From: Desulfobacteraceae bacterium
GTDB taxonomy: Bacteria; Desulfobacterota; Desulfobacteria; Desulfobacterales; SKZT01
Length of the DNA stretch: 64,000 bases
NCBI GenBank assembly: GCA_011389745.1
Contig: JAABTQ010000005.1
Location: forward strand, 62,001 to 126,000
Direction: 5' to 3'
Below the pieces are notes generated by a model that was not told where the DNA came from, made no database searches, and was given only the letters and a program-made list of their open reading frames with translations. Positions within the stretch are counted from its first letter, which is position 1; each line of letters starts with the position of its first letter. Made by a program: the position numbers and the translations under genes. This document shows positions 1 through 9,388 of this stretch, piece by piece.

Positions 1-1
1 A

Positions 2-712
2 GATTTCGCAGTCTACGAACAATGGCTCCAAAAGCATCAGCTTTCCCTGGCCGGTATTCGTAAAATCCCCAACGAATTTACCGCCTGCGCTTACATTACC
101 ACTGATGAAGCCGATAATCAGATTACCGGATTTAATCCCGGTGCCATGAAATTTCCATCGTTATACAGCTTCAACGGGTTGGCACCTGACAACACGCTGG
201 CCATCATCTCACCAGGCTGTATCGAAGATATGCGCTCCTACAGCCGATTTTTCAAGGAACAAAAAATTCCTTATATCTTCGATCCGGGCCAGAGCATTCC
301 CGCACTTTCCTCTGAAGATATGATGAACATGATTACCGGTGCACAAATATTGGTCTCCAATGACTATGAACTGGAAATGATTAAAAAAGGTACCGGGTGG
401 AATAAAAATGACATACTTCAAAAAACCCCAACGGTAATTACCACACTGGGTGAACATGGTTCCATCTTAACTACGAACGGCAATGAAATAAAAATCCGGG
501 CAGCCAAAGCCGCCACACTTCATGAACCCACAGGGGCCGGGGATGCCTATAGGGCAGGCCTTATTAAAGGGCTTTTGATGAAAAAAAGTTTGCTTGAATC
601 GGCACAAATGGGTTCCACCTGCGCCAGCTATGTTGTTGAAAAACATGGCACCCAGGAGCACCAATTTACCCTGGATGAATTCTGGAAACGATATCGTGAG
701 AATTTCCAGTAA
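2..712 (+). CDS. PfkB-family sugar/nucleoside kinase (5' truncated by window edge)
   Basis: Predicted cytoplasmic ATP-dependent kinase of the ribokinase/adenosine kinase family, phosphorylating a sugar or nucleoside hydroxyl. The reading frame is open from base 2, so the first methionine at 146 is internal and the true start lies upstream of the window. The C-terminal PfkB signature EPTGAGDAYRAG is present, with the GAGD motif that forms the anion hole and carries the catalytic Asp. The upstream NDYE segment and the TLGEHG strand that precede the ATP site in this family are also visible. The substrate cannot be told; an N-terminal fragment with FNPGAM looks closest to adenosine-kinase-like members. 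It converges with sppA. Confidence 0.88.
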   Translation, partial: DFAVYEQWLQKHQLSLAGIRKIPNEFTACAYITTDEADNQITGFNPGAMKFPSLYSFNGLAPDNTLAIISPGCIEDMRSYSRFFKEQKIPYIFDPGQSIPALSSEDMMNMITGAQILVSNDYELEMIKKGTGWNKNDILQKTPTVITTLGEHGSILTTNGNEIKIRAAKAATLHEPTGAGDAYRAGLIKGLLMKKSLLESAQMGSTCASYVVEKHGTQEHQFTLDEFWKRYRENFQ

Positions 713-736
713 TATTTGCCCGGACTTTCTGAGAAA

Positions 737-2509
737 TTAATGAATATTGGAAATCCAAAAAGGCATTGATAATACGCCCTGGTCGGCACCTAAGCCAAGT
801 TCCGAAAAAACCTTTAGTTTGGGACGAACTTCTTCCAGAACACTTACCGCCAGGATTGAATTTGCCGATTCCTTTCCAAATAAGGGCATACTTTCGATCA
901 AAAGGTTTATCATGGACTTTTTCCCCGGAAATTCCTTCAGTTCAATTTCTTCTTTTTCCCCGATTCCCGCTGATTTTTTTGCCAGACCAATAGCCTCCCG
1001 GTAACCTCCCAATTCATCCACAAGGCCTATTTTTAGTGCATCCTCTCCGGTCCAAATCCTGCCTTTGGCGATTTCCAGTACCTTTTCCATGGGGATTTTT
1101 CTTCCCTCACCCACCTTTACAGTAAAGTCTTCATATATTTGATCCAGAAAATTTTGAAAGAGTTCCCATTGTTCAGGGGTATAATCGTGTGTTCCGGTCC
1201 AGAACGTGGCATTTTTGCTGGTGTGAATTTCATCCCAGCTAATTCCCAGCTTTTCCCACAGTTCAGAAGTGAGCATTTTACCCGCAAATACTCCGATTGA
1301 TCCTGTGATCGTTCCAGGTTGGGCTACAATCTTATCGGCGGCCATGGCCACAAAATAACCGCCGGAGCCTGCCATATTGCCCATAGATACAATGACCGGA
1401 ACACCTTTTTCTCTTGCCCGGACAGTTTCCCTCCAGATGGTGTCGGAAGCTACATATGAGCCCCCTGGACTGTCGATTCGAAATATTATAGCTGAAACCT
1501 TGGCTTCATCCACGGCCTGACGGAAAGCTTTGGATACTGTTTCCGCCCCCATGGCCAGCTTTCCCGACATTGGAGAAAAGCCGCTTTTGCCCCTTTGCAC
1601 TGCCCCTACCCCGTAGATAAGAGCGACGGTCTTTCCTTTTTCATGGAGCACCCCCGCACGTTTTATATACTCAGACCATTCCAGTCGCTGAGCCGAAGAT
1701 CCGGCTTCTTTTTGCACAAAAGACAGCACCTCATCCGCATAATGAAGACCATCAACAAGACCCGCCTCCAGAGCTTCCTGGGCAGTAAACAAACCCTGAT
1801 CAAAAAGATTTATCACCTGTTCTTTTTTAAGCCCTCTATCGAAAGCAATATCCTTAACCATGTTTTGAAACCATGAATTCAATAAAGCTTCCAAAGCTTG
1901 TGTGTGAGGTTGGGTATAATGCTCCTCGGTAAAAGTGTTCATGGCGTTTTTGTACTCATATCGACTATCCATTCTGGCCGTAACACCAATCATATCCAAA
2001 GTGCCTTTGATAAATGGCGTTTCAGCGATTAAACCGGTCAACCCGATATTACCCGAAGGCTGAATATAAATTTCATCAAAAGCACAGGCCAGATAATATG
2101 CGCCATTGCCCTGTCCAAATTCTCCTAAAGTGTCTGTATAAGCAACTGCCTTTTTTCCCTTTTCGCGAAAAACTTTAATAGCAGATCTCAACTCCTGAAT
2201 TCTTGCAAAACCTAATCCCTTGTTACCCACTTTCGCTACAAGCATGGATACCTTTTCATCATCTCCTGCTTTTTCAATGGCCCCCAAAAGATGAATCAAT
2301 CTGGGACTGTCATCCAGAAAGGCCATGGCCAGAGTTTCATCCGGCTTATATTCGATAATTTCTTCATCTAAATTCAATTCAAAGACAGTATTTTCCGGGA
2401 CACTCGGCTTGTAAAAAAAGATCACCACATTAATTATGAAAAACAAAATTAACAAGAACAGTGAGATTCCTCCCAAAACCGTAAGCAACCTTAGAAAGAT
2501 GCTTTTCAT
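737..2509 (-). CDS. sppA: Signal peptide peptidase SppA, 67K type
   Basis: Membrane-anchored serine protease that degrades cleaved signal peptides. At 590 aa it matches the long, duplicated SppA form. An N-terminal hydrophobic segment (about residues 5-32) anchors it in the inner membrane. The two tandem S49 domains hold the Ser/Lys dyad: Lys about residue 186 in EYKNAM and Ser about residue 382 in NMAGSGGYF, a spacing close to that of the E. coli enzyme. The start ATG follows AAGGAAG at a good distance. It is first in a run of minus-strand genes that includes enoyl-CoA hydratase and helicase upstream, but the gap to them suggests separate transcription. Confidence 0.95.
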   Translation of the reverse strand: MKSIFLRLLTVLGGISLFLLILFFIINVVIFFYKPSVPENTVFELNLDEEIIEYKPDETLAMAFLDDSPRLIHLLGAIEKAGDDEKVSMLVAKVGNKGLGFARIQELRSAIKVFREKGKKAVAYTDTLGEFGQGNGAYYLACAFDEIYIQPSGNIGLTGLIAETPFIKGTLDMIGVTARMDSRYEYKNAMNTFTEEHYTQPHTQALEALLNSWFQNMVKDIAFDRGLKKEQVINLFDQGLFTAQEALEAGLVDGLHYADEVLSFVQKEAGSSAQRLEWSEYIKRAGVLHEKGKTVALIYGVGAVQRGKSGFSPMSGKLAMGAETVSKAFRQAVDEAKVSAIIFRIDSPGGSYVASDTIWRETVRAREKGVPVIVSMGNMAGSGGYFVAMAADKIVAQPGTITGSIGVFAGKMLTSELWEKLGISWDEIHTSKNATFWTGTHDYTPEQWELFQNFLDQIYEDFTVKVGEGRKIPMEKVLEIAKGRIWTGEDALKIGLVDELGGYREAIGLAKKSAGIGEKEEIELKEFPGKKSMINLLIESMPLFGKESANSILAVSVLEEVRPKLKVFSELGLGADQGVLSMPFWISNIH

Positions 2510-2581
2510 CTAAGTCTTCCTTTCAACGATTATAAAAGAAAATCCGTAATATTTTCGGATTGCCGACTAATCGAGTCTATT

Positions 2582-3361
2582 TCATTTTTTTAGCAGGGCT
2601 GACAATGCCTTTTGATGTTCATCACTATAATGACAAAGGGCCTGGTATGCTGCTGACTGCTCGAGAAGCTCTTTCAAACCATGTTTTTGGCCCATGTAAA
2701 GCAGTCTTTTGGTCATGCGAAGCGCCGCCGATGCTTTGGAAACAATTTTTTCGGCCAATTTTTGAGCAGATTCCATAAGCTTTTCATGGGAAACCACATC
2801 ATTGACCAATCCTATCTTCAAAGCTTGAGGGGCATCAATAATATCCCCGGTAAAAGTTAACTCACAGGCTTTGGCCATGCCCACAGCCCGTGGAAGAAAA
2901 TAAGCACCCCCATCTCCCGGAATCAGCCCGATATTGATAAAGGTTTCACCAAATTTGGCTTTTTCTGATGCCACCCTCATATCGCACATGAGAGCAAGAT
3001 CGCACCCGGCTCCTATTGCAGGTCCGTTTACCGCGGCAATCGTAGGAGTTTCCACATGATGAACCGCCAATGGTATCCGTTGAATGTTGCGACGATAGCT
3101 TTCCATTATCTCGACGGGTGATCCGGCAAACATCCCTTTTTTCTCGGCCATATCCTTGATGTTACCCCCCGAGGAAAAGGCCGGATCCACAGCAGTGAGA
3201 ATCATTACCTTGATGGTCATATCCAGATTGACAATTTTGCATGCTGCTTCCATTTCCTCGATAATTTCAACACCGGAAATAGCATTTCTTATGTCCGGCC
3301 GGTTAAGTGTCAGAACAGCAATGCCGTTATCAACCTTAAAATTAATCTCTTTGAAATCCAT
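2582..3361 (-). CDS. Enoyl-CoA hydratase/isomerase (crotonase family)
   Basis: A 259-aa single-domain crotonase, expected to hydrate or isomerise enoyl-CoA esters in fatty-acid or aromatic-acid breakdown. The N-terminal NRPDIRNAIS segment and the oxyanion-hole region around SSGGNIKDMA and AVNGPAIGAGCDLALMCD are typical. The glutamate usually found in the hydratase active site falls in the GDGGAYFLPR segment, where Asp-Gly-Gly replaces the usual Glu-containing motif, so the reaction may differ from plain hydration. Its first 20 bases overlap the 3' end of the helicase gene upstream, implying co-transcription or translational coupling. Confidence 0.9.
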   Translation of the reverse strand: MDFKEINFKVDNGIAVLTLNRPDIRNAISGVEIIEEMEAACKIVNLDMTIKVMILTAVDPAFSSGGNIKDMAEKKGMFAGSPVEIMESYRRNIQRIPLAVHHVETPTIAAVNGPAIGAGCDLALMCDMRVASEKAKFGETFINIGLIPGDGGAYFLPRAVGMAKACELTFTGDIIDAPQALKIGLVNDVVSHEKLMESAQKLAEKIVSKASAALRMTKRLLYMGQKHGLKELLEQSAAYQALCHYSDEHQKALSALLKK

Positions 3362-5225
3362 CGTTCCCCCCGGGTTTGATCACTTTTGAAAGTTCATTCA
3401 AAAAGCGGCTCTTTTGATTGAACTGTCCCTTACGATAATTTGCGGAACTTAAATAAAGGTACTTTTCCGACCGGGTGATTGCCACATACATCAAACGCCG
3501 TTCTTCCTGAAGCCCGGAATTGGAATCCACGGATCTCCAGTGCGGAAAAATCTGTTCCTCGCATGCTACCACAAATACGGCCGAGTACTCCAGACCTTTT
3601 GCCGCATGTATTGTCATCAGATTCACACCACTGGCTTTGTCTTGAGCATCCTCGGTGTCTTCCTTAACCAAAGCGGCTTCTTCAAGGTAATCCAAAAGTG
3701 TATTGTTTTTGGATGCGGAATATAAAAGCTGGTCGATATTTTCCTCGCGTGAGGTAAATTCCATTGAACCTGACCGGACATATTCTTTCAGATGTTCCAT
3801 GTAGTCGACTTTTTCAATCACCGCTCTGATGGCTTCATCAGGTCTTAAGGTTTTGATCTCGTCAAGGATACAAATGAGATGATCGAGCGCTTTGTATAAT
3901 TTAGGGGTCAGAAGCTTTCCTTTGATGGCCTTTCTCACGGTCTCCTGAAGCCCTGTATCCCCTTCCCTGTTTTGATAAAACTTTTTGATCGTGGCGGGCC
4001 CGACACCTCGTTTTGGAATATTGATAATCCGCTCAAAAGAAACGTCATCACGGGGAAAAACTGCTGCCGTAATATAGCAGTTCAAATCCAGAATTTCTTT
4101 CCGTTCAAAAAAACCTTTTCCCCCGAGAATTCTGAAAGGAATACGATGAGCACGAAAGGCCTTTTCAAAAGGAAGAGAACAGAATTTGGTTCGGTACAAT
4201 ACGGCCATCCTCCCATAAGGCATCCCCAGATCTTTCAGAACCCCGGCCTTTTGCGCTACCCAGTCGGCTTCCTCTTCATCGCTGAAAAACCCGTGCATTT
4301 CTATATGCCCGCCATCTTTTTGGGAAAAACATTTCTTTTTCATCCGGTCGGCATTTTTTTCAATGAGATCATTGGCCACTCTTACGATCTCATTTGAACT
4401 CCGATAATTTTGTTCAAGACGAAATATTTTGGCCTGATCATATTTTTTCCTGAAAGATAAAAAATGATCCACATTGCTTCCCCGAAATGAATATATCGCC
4501 TGCCAGTCATCGCCCACACAAAACAGCCTGCCCTCCCGCACCAGAAGCCCGGTAAGTTCCTCCTGTAAATTGTTGGTGTCCTGATATTCATCACAAAGAA
4601 CATATTCGAAATGGTTTCGATATTTTTCACGGATGTCCTCGTGGTCTCTGAGCAGATTACGGGTCATCATCAGAATATTGTCAAAATCGACAGCATTGAC
4701 ATTTTTTAATTCTTTTTCATAGTTGTCATATACTTCCCACAACGGAATATGATTGAATTTGGGCCGACGGTCGAAGTACCCGGATGGATTTCCAGAATTT
4801 TTAGCCTTGGATATCTGTGAAAGCACGGAAAGCACATGTTTTTTATCAAAATTCAGCTTGCCGACCAGAATATCTCTTAGCAGTTTTTGCTGTTTGTAGG
4901 TATCATATATCTGAAGCGGGTTGTGATATCCCAGGCGGGAACAGTGTAGCCGCAAGATCTTATAACAGGCCGAATGAAAAGTCCTTACCCATGGAAAACG
5001 GGATATATCCAAACCGGTTTGCTTCACCAGTCGTACTTTCATCTCTTCGGCTGCTTTATTTGTAAAGGTGATCGCCAGAATCCGCTCAGGCTCAAATCCT
5101 TTTTCAACCAGATAAGCGATTTTAGCCGTCAATGTTCTTGTTTTACCCGAGCCGGCCCCGGCCACAACCAGTGTTGGCGTACCTAAATGCTCTACAGCTT
5201 TTTTCTGTTGTTCGGAAAGATTCAT
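3342..5225 (-). CDS. UvrD/Rep-type ATP-dependent DNA helicase (superfamily 1)
   Basis: A 3'-5' DNA helicase of superfamily 1A acting in repair or replication restart. Walker A is AGAGSGKT at residues 22-29, the Walker B/DEAQ-like motif is CDEYQDTN, motif III contains VGDDWQAIYSFRG, and motif VI is EERRLMYVAITR. At 627 aa it is shorter than UvrD (about 720) and closest in size and motif text to Rep-like members. The Q-motif SEQQKKAV directly follows the start. The stop overlaps the enoyl-CoA hydratase start by 20 bases. Rep and PcrA/UvrD cannot be told apart by eye. Confidence 0.93.
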   Translation of the reverse strand: MNLSEQQKKAVEHLGTPTLVVAGAGSGKTRTLTAKIAYLVEKGFEPERILAITFTNKAAEEMKVRLVKQTGLDISRFPWVRTFHSACYKILRLHCSRLGYHNPLQIYDTYKQQKLLRDILVGKLNFDKKHVLSVLSQISKAKNSGNPSGYFDRRPKFNHIPLWEVYDNYEKELKNVNAVDFDNILMMTRNLLRDHEDIREKYRNHFEYVLCDEYQDTNNLQEELTGLLVREGRLFCVGDDWQAIYSFRGSNVDHFLSFRKKYDQAKIFRLEQNYRSSNEIVRVANDLIEKNADRMKKKCFSQKDGGHIEMHGFFSDEEEADWVAQKAGVLKDLGMPYGRMAVLYRTKFCSLPFEKAFRAHRIPFRILGGKGFFERKEILDLNCYITAAVFPRDDVSFERIINIPKRGVGPATIKKFYQNREGDTGLQETVRKAIKGKLLTPKLYKALDHLICILDEIKTLRPDEAIRAVIEKVDYMEHLKEYVRSGSMEFTSREENIDQLLYSASKNNTLLDYLEEAALVKEDTEDAQDKASGVNLMTIHAAKGLEYSAVFVVACEEQIFPHWRSVDSNSGLQEERRLMYVAITRSEKYLYLSSANYRKGQFNQKSRFLNELSKVIKPGGNDGFQRD

Positions 5226-5331
5226 ATTCAGTTTGCGTTACCTTATGGGCAATATATTTATCAAAGTTGGTTAAACATGTCTTTATACCCCATGAGTTCA
5301 GAAATGTAAAAATAACTTTGAAAAGAAAAGT

Positions 5332-6117
5332 TCACATCTTCAGGAAAAACTCAGGATTCAAATCTTCACGGATTCCAAGGCGAGTAAGACAAAAGTCATA
5401 GCGGACAGGATCTTGAGGGGATATTCTCCCAAATTCCCGGGTGATCTCCATAGCAGTTTTCATGTCCGCGCTCCGGCGTGTTGTAAAGCCCAATTGAAGA
5501 CAGATTCTATGCATATGGATATCTAACGGTATGATTAACTGGGTCGGTGAACAGTAATTCCACCCACCGGGGTCCACCGCATCGTGGCGTACCATCCATC
5601 GAAAATAAAGATTAAATCTTTTACAGGCGCTCAATCGCCCCGGAATCGGTACCAAATGTCCGGGACATACGGGACAATACTTTCGAATTTGTTCTGCAAA
5701 AAAAGATAATCCTGAAAAAACAGTTTGTTCCGTTTTATCAATACCGGCATTAAAACATTGTTCCAAAGATCCGAATTCTTGTATCACGCCTTTGATCCCA
5801 ATCACAAATGCGGCCATTTTTTCTGAATTGGCAAACCTGTGGGTGAAACCATTGAGAGACATCTTTATGGTTTCAAAGGAGTTTTCTTCCACATAAACAA
5901 AAGGACTTGTGCCCATTTTCTTTAAAATGGCGGATACGCTTTTTAAAATTCCGGCCACCCTGCCATATGCCAGGCCTGCACTGATGAGGCCCACAATTTC
6001 ACGATCTCTGATATCTTTGTATCCATATAAAAATTCCAGGGGATCCGGATGAACGTATTCACGATGATTTAATTTTTCATAAAGCAGCTCGAATTTCTTT
6101 TTATTCATCTCAACCAA
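5332..6117 (-). CDS. TIGR02757/DUF2400 family protein
   Basis: A 261-aa cytoplasmic protein of the uncharacterised TIGR02757 (DUF2400) family, found in scattered anaerobes and Bacteroidetes. The family-typical opening YVHPDPLEFLYGY..RDREIVGLISAGLAYGR is split across residues 20-55, and the WMVRHDAVDPGGW and PLDIHMHRI segments appear towards the C terminus. Those segments resemble helix-hairpin-helix DNA glycosylase-like proteins, but the role is not established. It lies between the helicase and an IHF-type gene on the same strand, so a DNA-maintenance link is possible but only by position. Confidence 0.85.
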   Translation of the reverse strand: MVEMNKKKFELLYEKLNHREYVHPDPLEFLYGYKDIRDREIVGLISAGLAYGRVAGILKSVSAILKKMGTSPFVYVEENSFETIKMSLNGFTHRFANSEKMAAFVIGIKGVIQEFGSLEQCFNAGIDKTEQTVFSGLSFFAEQIRKYCPVCPGHLVPIPGRLSACKRFNLYFRWMVRHDAVDPGGWNYCSPTQLIIPLDIHMHRICLQLGFTTRRSADMKTAMEITREFGRISPQDPVRYDFCLTRLGIREDLNPEFFLKM

Positions 6118-6150
6118 GGCAATTGCGCTTCAAGGTTTGCTATTTTTTGA

Positions 6151-6438
6151 CTAAAAATGGTTGTTTATTTTTTCCCTTAATTTGCCGCTGCACTTAAACG
6201 TAACCACTCGTCGTCTTTTAAGAATCATATCATCTCCGGAGGAAGGGTTTCGTCCTCTTCTGGCCTTTTTTTCATTGACACTGAATTTTCCAAAACCACT
6301 GATCAAAATATGATCATCTTTTTCCAGTGCCTTTTTCATGGTTTCAATAAGATTTTCCATTAATTCCGAACAATCTCTTTTGGGCAGACCGATATTTTTC
6401 TGAAAAGCATCGATGATGTTCGCTTTTGTAAGGGCCAT
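6151..6438 (-). CDS. Integration host factor / HU-family DNA-bending protein
   Basis: A 95-aa nucleoid protein that bends DNA as a dimer. It opens MALTKANIIDAF as IHF-alpha subunits do, has the ISGFGKFSV core, and carries the beta-arm motif GRNPSSGD where the intercalating proline sits, followed by basic residues that contact DNA. IHF-alpha is the closest match; IHF-beta or HU are less likely from the N-terminus. The ATG is preceded by AAGGAG at 11 bases. The 290 bases upstream contain no gene and include AT-rich stretches suited to a promoter for this gene, but I could not define one. Confidence 0.92.
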   Translation of the reverse strand: MALTKANIIDAFQKNIGLPKRDCSELMENLIETMKKALEKDDHILISGFGKFSVNEKKARRGRNPSSGDDMILKRRRVVTFKCSGKLREKINNHF

Positions 6439-6729
6439 GTTAAGAACATCTCCTTTTGTCTTAAGTTTTAGTTATATAAGTCATTTACTTTCTCAATTTT
6501 TTGAATTTACTGTCAATTCACTTTTATGTCAATAACTAATAATCTTTTAAATGGGCGATAATATAAATTGACAGCCTGGTTTTTCAGCTGCTAAAACCAG
6601 AAACATATCAGCATTGATGTTCAGGGCACAAAATAGGCATCTGCAGGGAATCAGAGTATTGCATAATACCGTTTAAAAGAAATCCGGATTTAAACTAACC
6701 GATATTGCCCGAATATTTTTCGGATTTGA

Positions 6730-8292
6730 GTGATGCAATCAGATAAACAAGAACAAAATAAAAATGGAAAAGACCTGACAGCACACAAACTTGGGACTTT
6801 TGCCGGTGTTTTTACCCCCAGTGCATTAACGATACTGGGTATTATCCTCTTTTTACGCCTGGGTTATGTGGTCGGCGCTGCAGGGCCCGCAAAAGCCCTG
6901 GTGATCATCGCCATGGGGATTTGGCGAGGCCATTGCCGGCTCAGCCCTTATACCCACCAGCACAATATCTCCTCGCCTTTTAGCGGCGATAGCTATGTCC
7001 TTTCTTTTTATTTTTGCATGGATAGGAGCGGATTGGGCCACCAGGTTCCAGTATGTTGTCATGGCATTGCTGGTCGCAGCTCTTTTTTCCTTTTTTGCCG
7101 GGGGTCTGCCCACGTGGAATTCCGGGATTTTTATGGCAAACTGGTCGGCACCGGGTGAGGCCGTTCCCTTTTGGGTGCTGTTTGCCCTTTTCTTTCCGGC
7201 AGTAACAGGGTTCACACAGGGGGTAAGCATGTCGGGAGACCTGAAAGATCCCGGAAAAAGCCTTCCATTGGGTACCTTCCTGGCTGTGGGTGTTTCGATT
7301 GCTTTCTATTTCGGCTCGGCTGTGCTTTTCGCAGGAGTCCTTTCCAATCAGGAGCTGGTGGCTGATTATACAGCCATGAAACGGATTGCACGTTTCAGTG
7401 CGCTCATTGATACAGGTGTCATTGATGCAACACTTTCTTCCGCCGTGGCCTCATTTCTTGGAGCACCGAGAATTTTGCAGTCACTTGCTTCGGATCGTAT
7501 TTTTCCCTTTCTTTCAATTTTTTCCAAAGGTTTCGGACCTGCAGGTAATCCTCGTCGCGCTGTTTTGCTTGCAACCGGTATCGGCTTTGCTGCTGTCTGG
7601 CTGGGAAACCTTGACTTGATTGCACCGGTGGTATCCATGTTTTTTTTGATTTCCTACGGTTTGCTCAACTATGCCACTTATTACGAGGGCCGCACCGCAA
7701 GTCCTTCTTTCAGACCTACATTCAAATGGTTCGATTTTCGACTGAGTTTACTGGGAGCCGTTGCCTGCCTTTTGGTTATGTTGGCCATAGATCCGGTAAC
7801 CAGTATCATCGCCATATCTATCCTGTTTGCCATTTTTCAATACCTTCGGCACACGGCAGCCCCGGCACGCTGGGCCGATAGCAGCCGTGCCCAACACCTT
7901 CAGCGAACAAGGGAGAACCTTCTGGCTGAAAATGTTTCTCCCGAACATCCCAGAGATTGGCGTCCGCAAATTCTGGCATTTTCGGAAGATCCTGACCGGC
8001 GGCCTCCCCTTTTGCGGCTGGCTTCATGGCTCGAAGGCGGAAGCGGCCTGACAACGGTTGTTAAGTTGATGGAAGGCAGAGACCTGCTATTATCCAAAGA
8101 AAAGGAAAAAGTCGAAAGCCGCTTGCACCAGGATATCCAGGATCATAATCCCGCTGCTTTTCCATTAGTGTTGACAACCAGAAACCCTGAAATTGCTGTT
8201 CATACGCACGGGTCAAGGCCGAGGATGTCCAAAAACAAATTGAAGAGGAAAATATAAGTTCTGAAGTAAAATCAGAAAAAAAGGATTCTTAG
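6730..8292 (+). pseudogene. Decayed cation-chloride cotransporter / amino-acid permease-like gene
   Basis: Remains of a bacterial transporter of the APC superfamily (Na-K-Cl cotransporter-like). Frame 1 (from 6730) encodes the N-terminus and first membrane helix (GTFAGVFTPSALTILG). Near 6912 the protein jumps to another frame at GFGEAIAGS, a segment that in intact relatives lies after helices 2-3, so about 50-60 codons are missing. The second frame runs to about 8205 (EIAVHT) and then needs the original frame again for a charged tail (VKAEDVQKQIEEEN) ending at 8290-8292. Two separate out-of-frame deletions therefore fit better than sequencing error. No function is expected. Confidence 0.8.
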
Positions 8293-8353
8293 TTCAAAGC
8301 CTCGTCTGAGGTCTTTTTCGGATAGCTTCATAGTTTCATCTCCCGCTTGCTTG

Positions 8354-9067
8354 TCACGCTTTAACCCATCCCTCGGCCCGGAGTCTTTCCCAGGCAAGCC
8401 TAATATTTGCCGGTTTAAACAAACTTCTTTTGCGATCGTTCCATTCGGCCATTGCAGCAATAGCAGTTTCCGCATCGGAGACTTCGCCGTCATGAATAGC
8501 CGTCCAATGAACCGAGGCTAGCATCTCCATGCCGTAGGGTGTTTCAAACCCATCCACGAGATCGGCCACCCGCTCAATATGGCCTACGGCTTTTGGATTA
8601 TTCCGGAGAAAATGATCGGCCGCCTTGTCGGCGTCCGGAAGCAGGGTAATTTCCACATCCGGTTTCTGGGTATCCCCATATCCCCGGATATGATGCCCCT
8701 CCAAGATTTCCAGAACCTTATTGAGGTTATGAGCGTAGGGTCCATACAGGTGTTTGACATACCGCAGCTTCAGATCCATGCCCGATTCCTGCAGAAAATA
8801 GGCGAGCTTCTGTATCTCCAACAGCGTCAACCGGTATGCGAATCGCGCATACTGCTTCATGAGCTTGATGAGCAAGGCCCGGGCCACAGTCATCTTCGGT
8901 CTTGCAGTACCAACAGGCATATCCTTTGCATCCGGGCTGCCTTTGGGTTCGAAAAGCTTCACCTGAACGTCCGGCATGTTCTGAAACACCGATTCGATCA
9001 TTGCTTTGACCCGGCTCCACTGCAGTCCGCCCAATCCGGAACCCAACTCCATTGCTGTCGTATTCAT
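8354..9067 (-). pseudogene. 3' portion of DarG-like antitoxin (macrodomain remnant plus C-terminal domain)
   Basis: DarG proteins remove ADP-ribose from DNA and neutralise the DarT toxin. Here only the last part of the macrodomain survives (GSGLGGLQW, then FEPKGSPDA), followed by an apparently complete C-terminal domain with RLTLLEIQKLAYFLQESG, HLYGPYAHNLNKVLE and DGFETPYGMEMLASVHW. The N-terminal macrodomain strands that bind ADP-ribose are absent, and upstream bases (9068-9388) show no DarT. An open frame extends to a methionine at 9169 but that stretch does not look like macrodomain. It may still express an isolated DarT-binding domain; more likely it is a relic. Confidence 0.75.
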
Positions 9068-9388
9068 GTTATTATTATTTGATAAAGGGTCAAAAAACAA
9101 AGTATTTTCTGATTCAGCCGCCTGATATATTCTCGGAAATAAAGCCAGCTTACATTTTCCACGGAGCATTCGTAGTCGTTCACGGGGATGGTCAATGTCG
9201 GCCGGTTCTTGATGCGGTCGGATTTCATGATTGTGTCGTTTGTCTTGATATTTTCTTGGTTAACTGCTTGGGACCATGATAAATTTTCAACCCTAGATCC
9301 GGAATACGGTCCATGCTCAAAGCTCCTTATTGGATTGGTTCCCATGCTTCGCGTGGGAACGGGATAAGCTTGCAAGAACACCCTAAAG

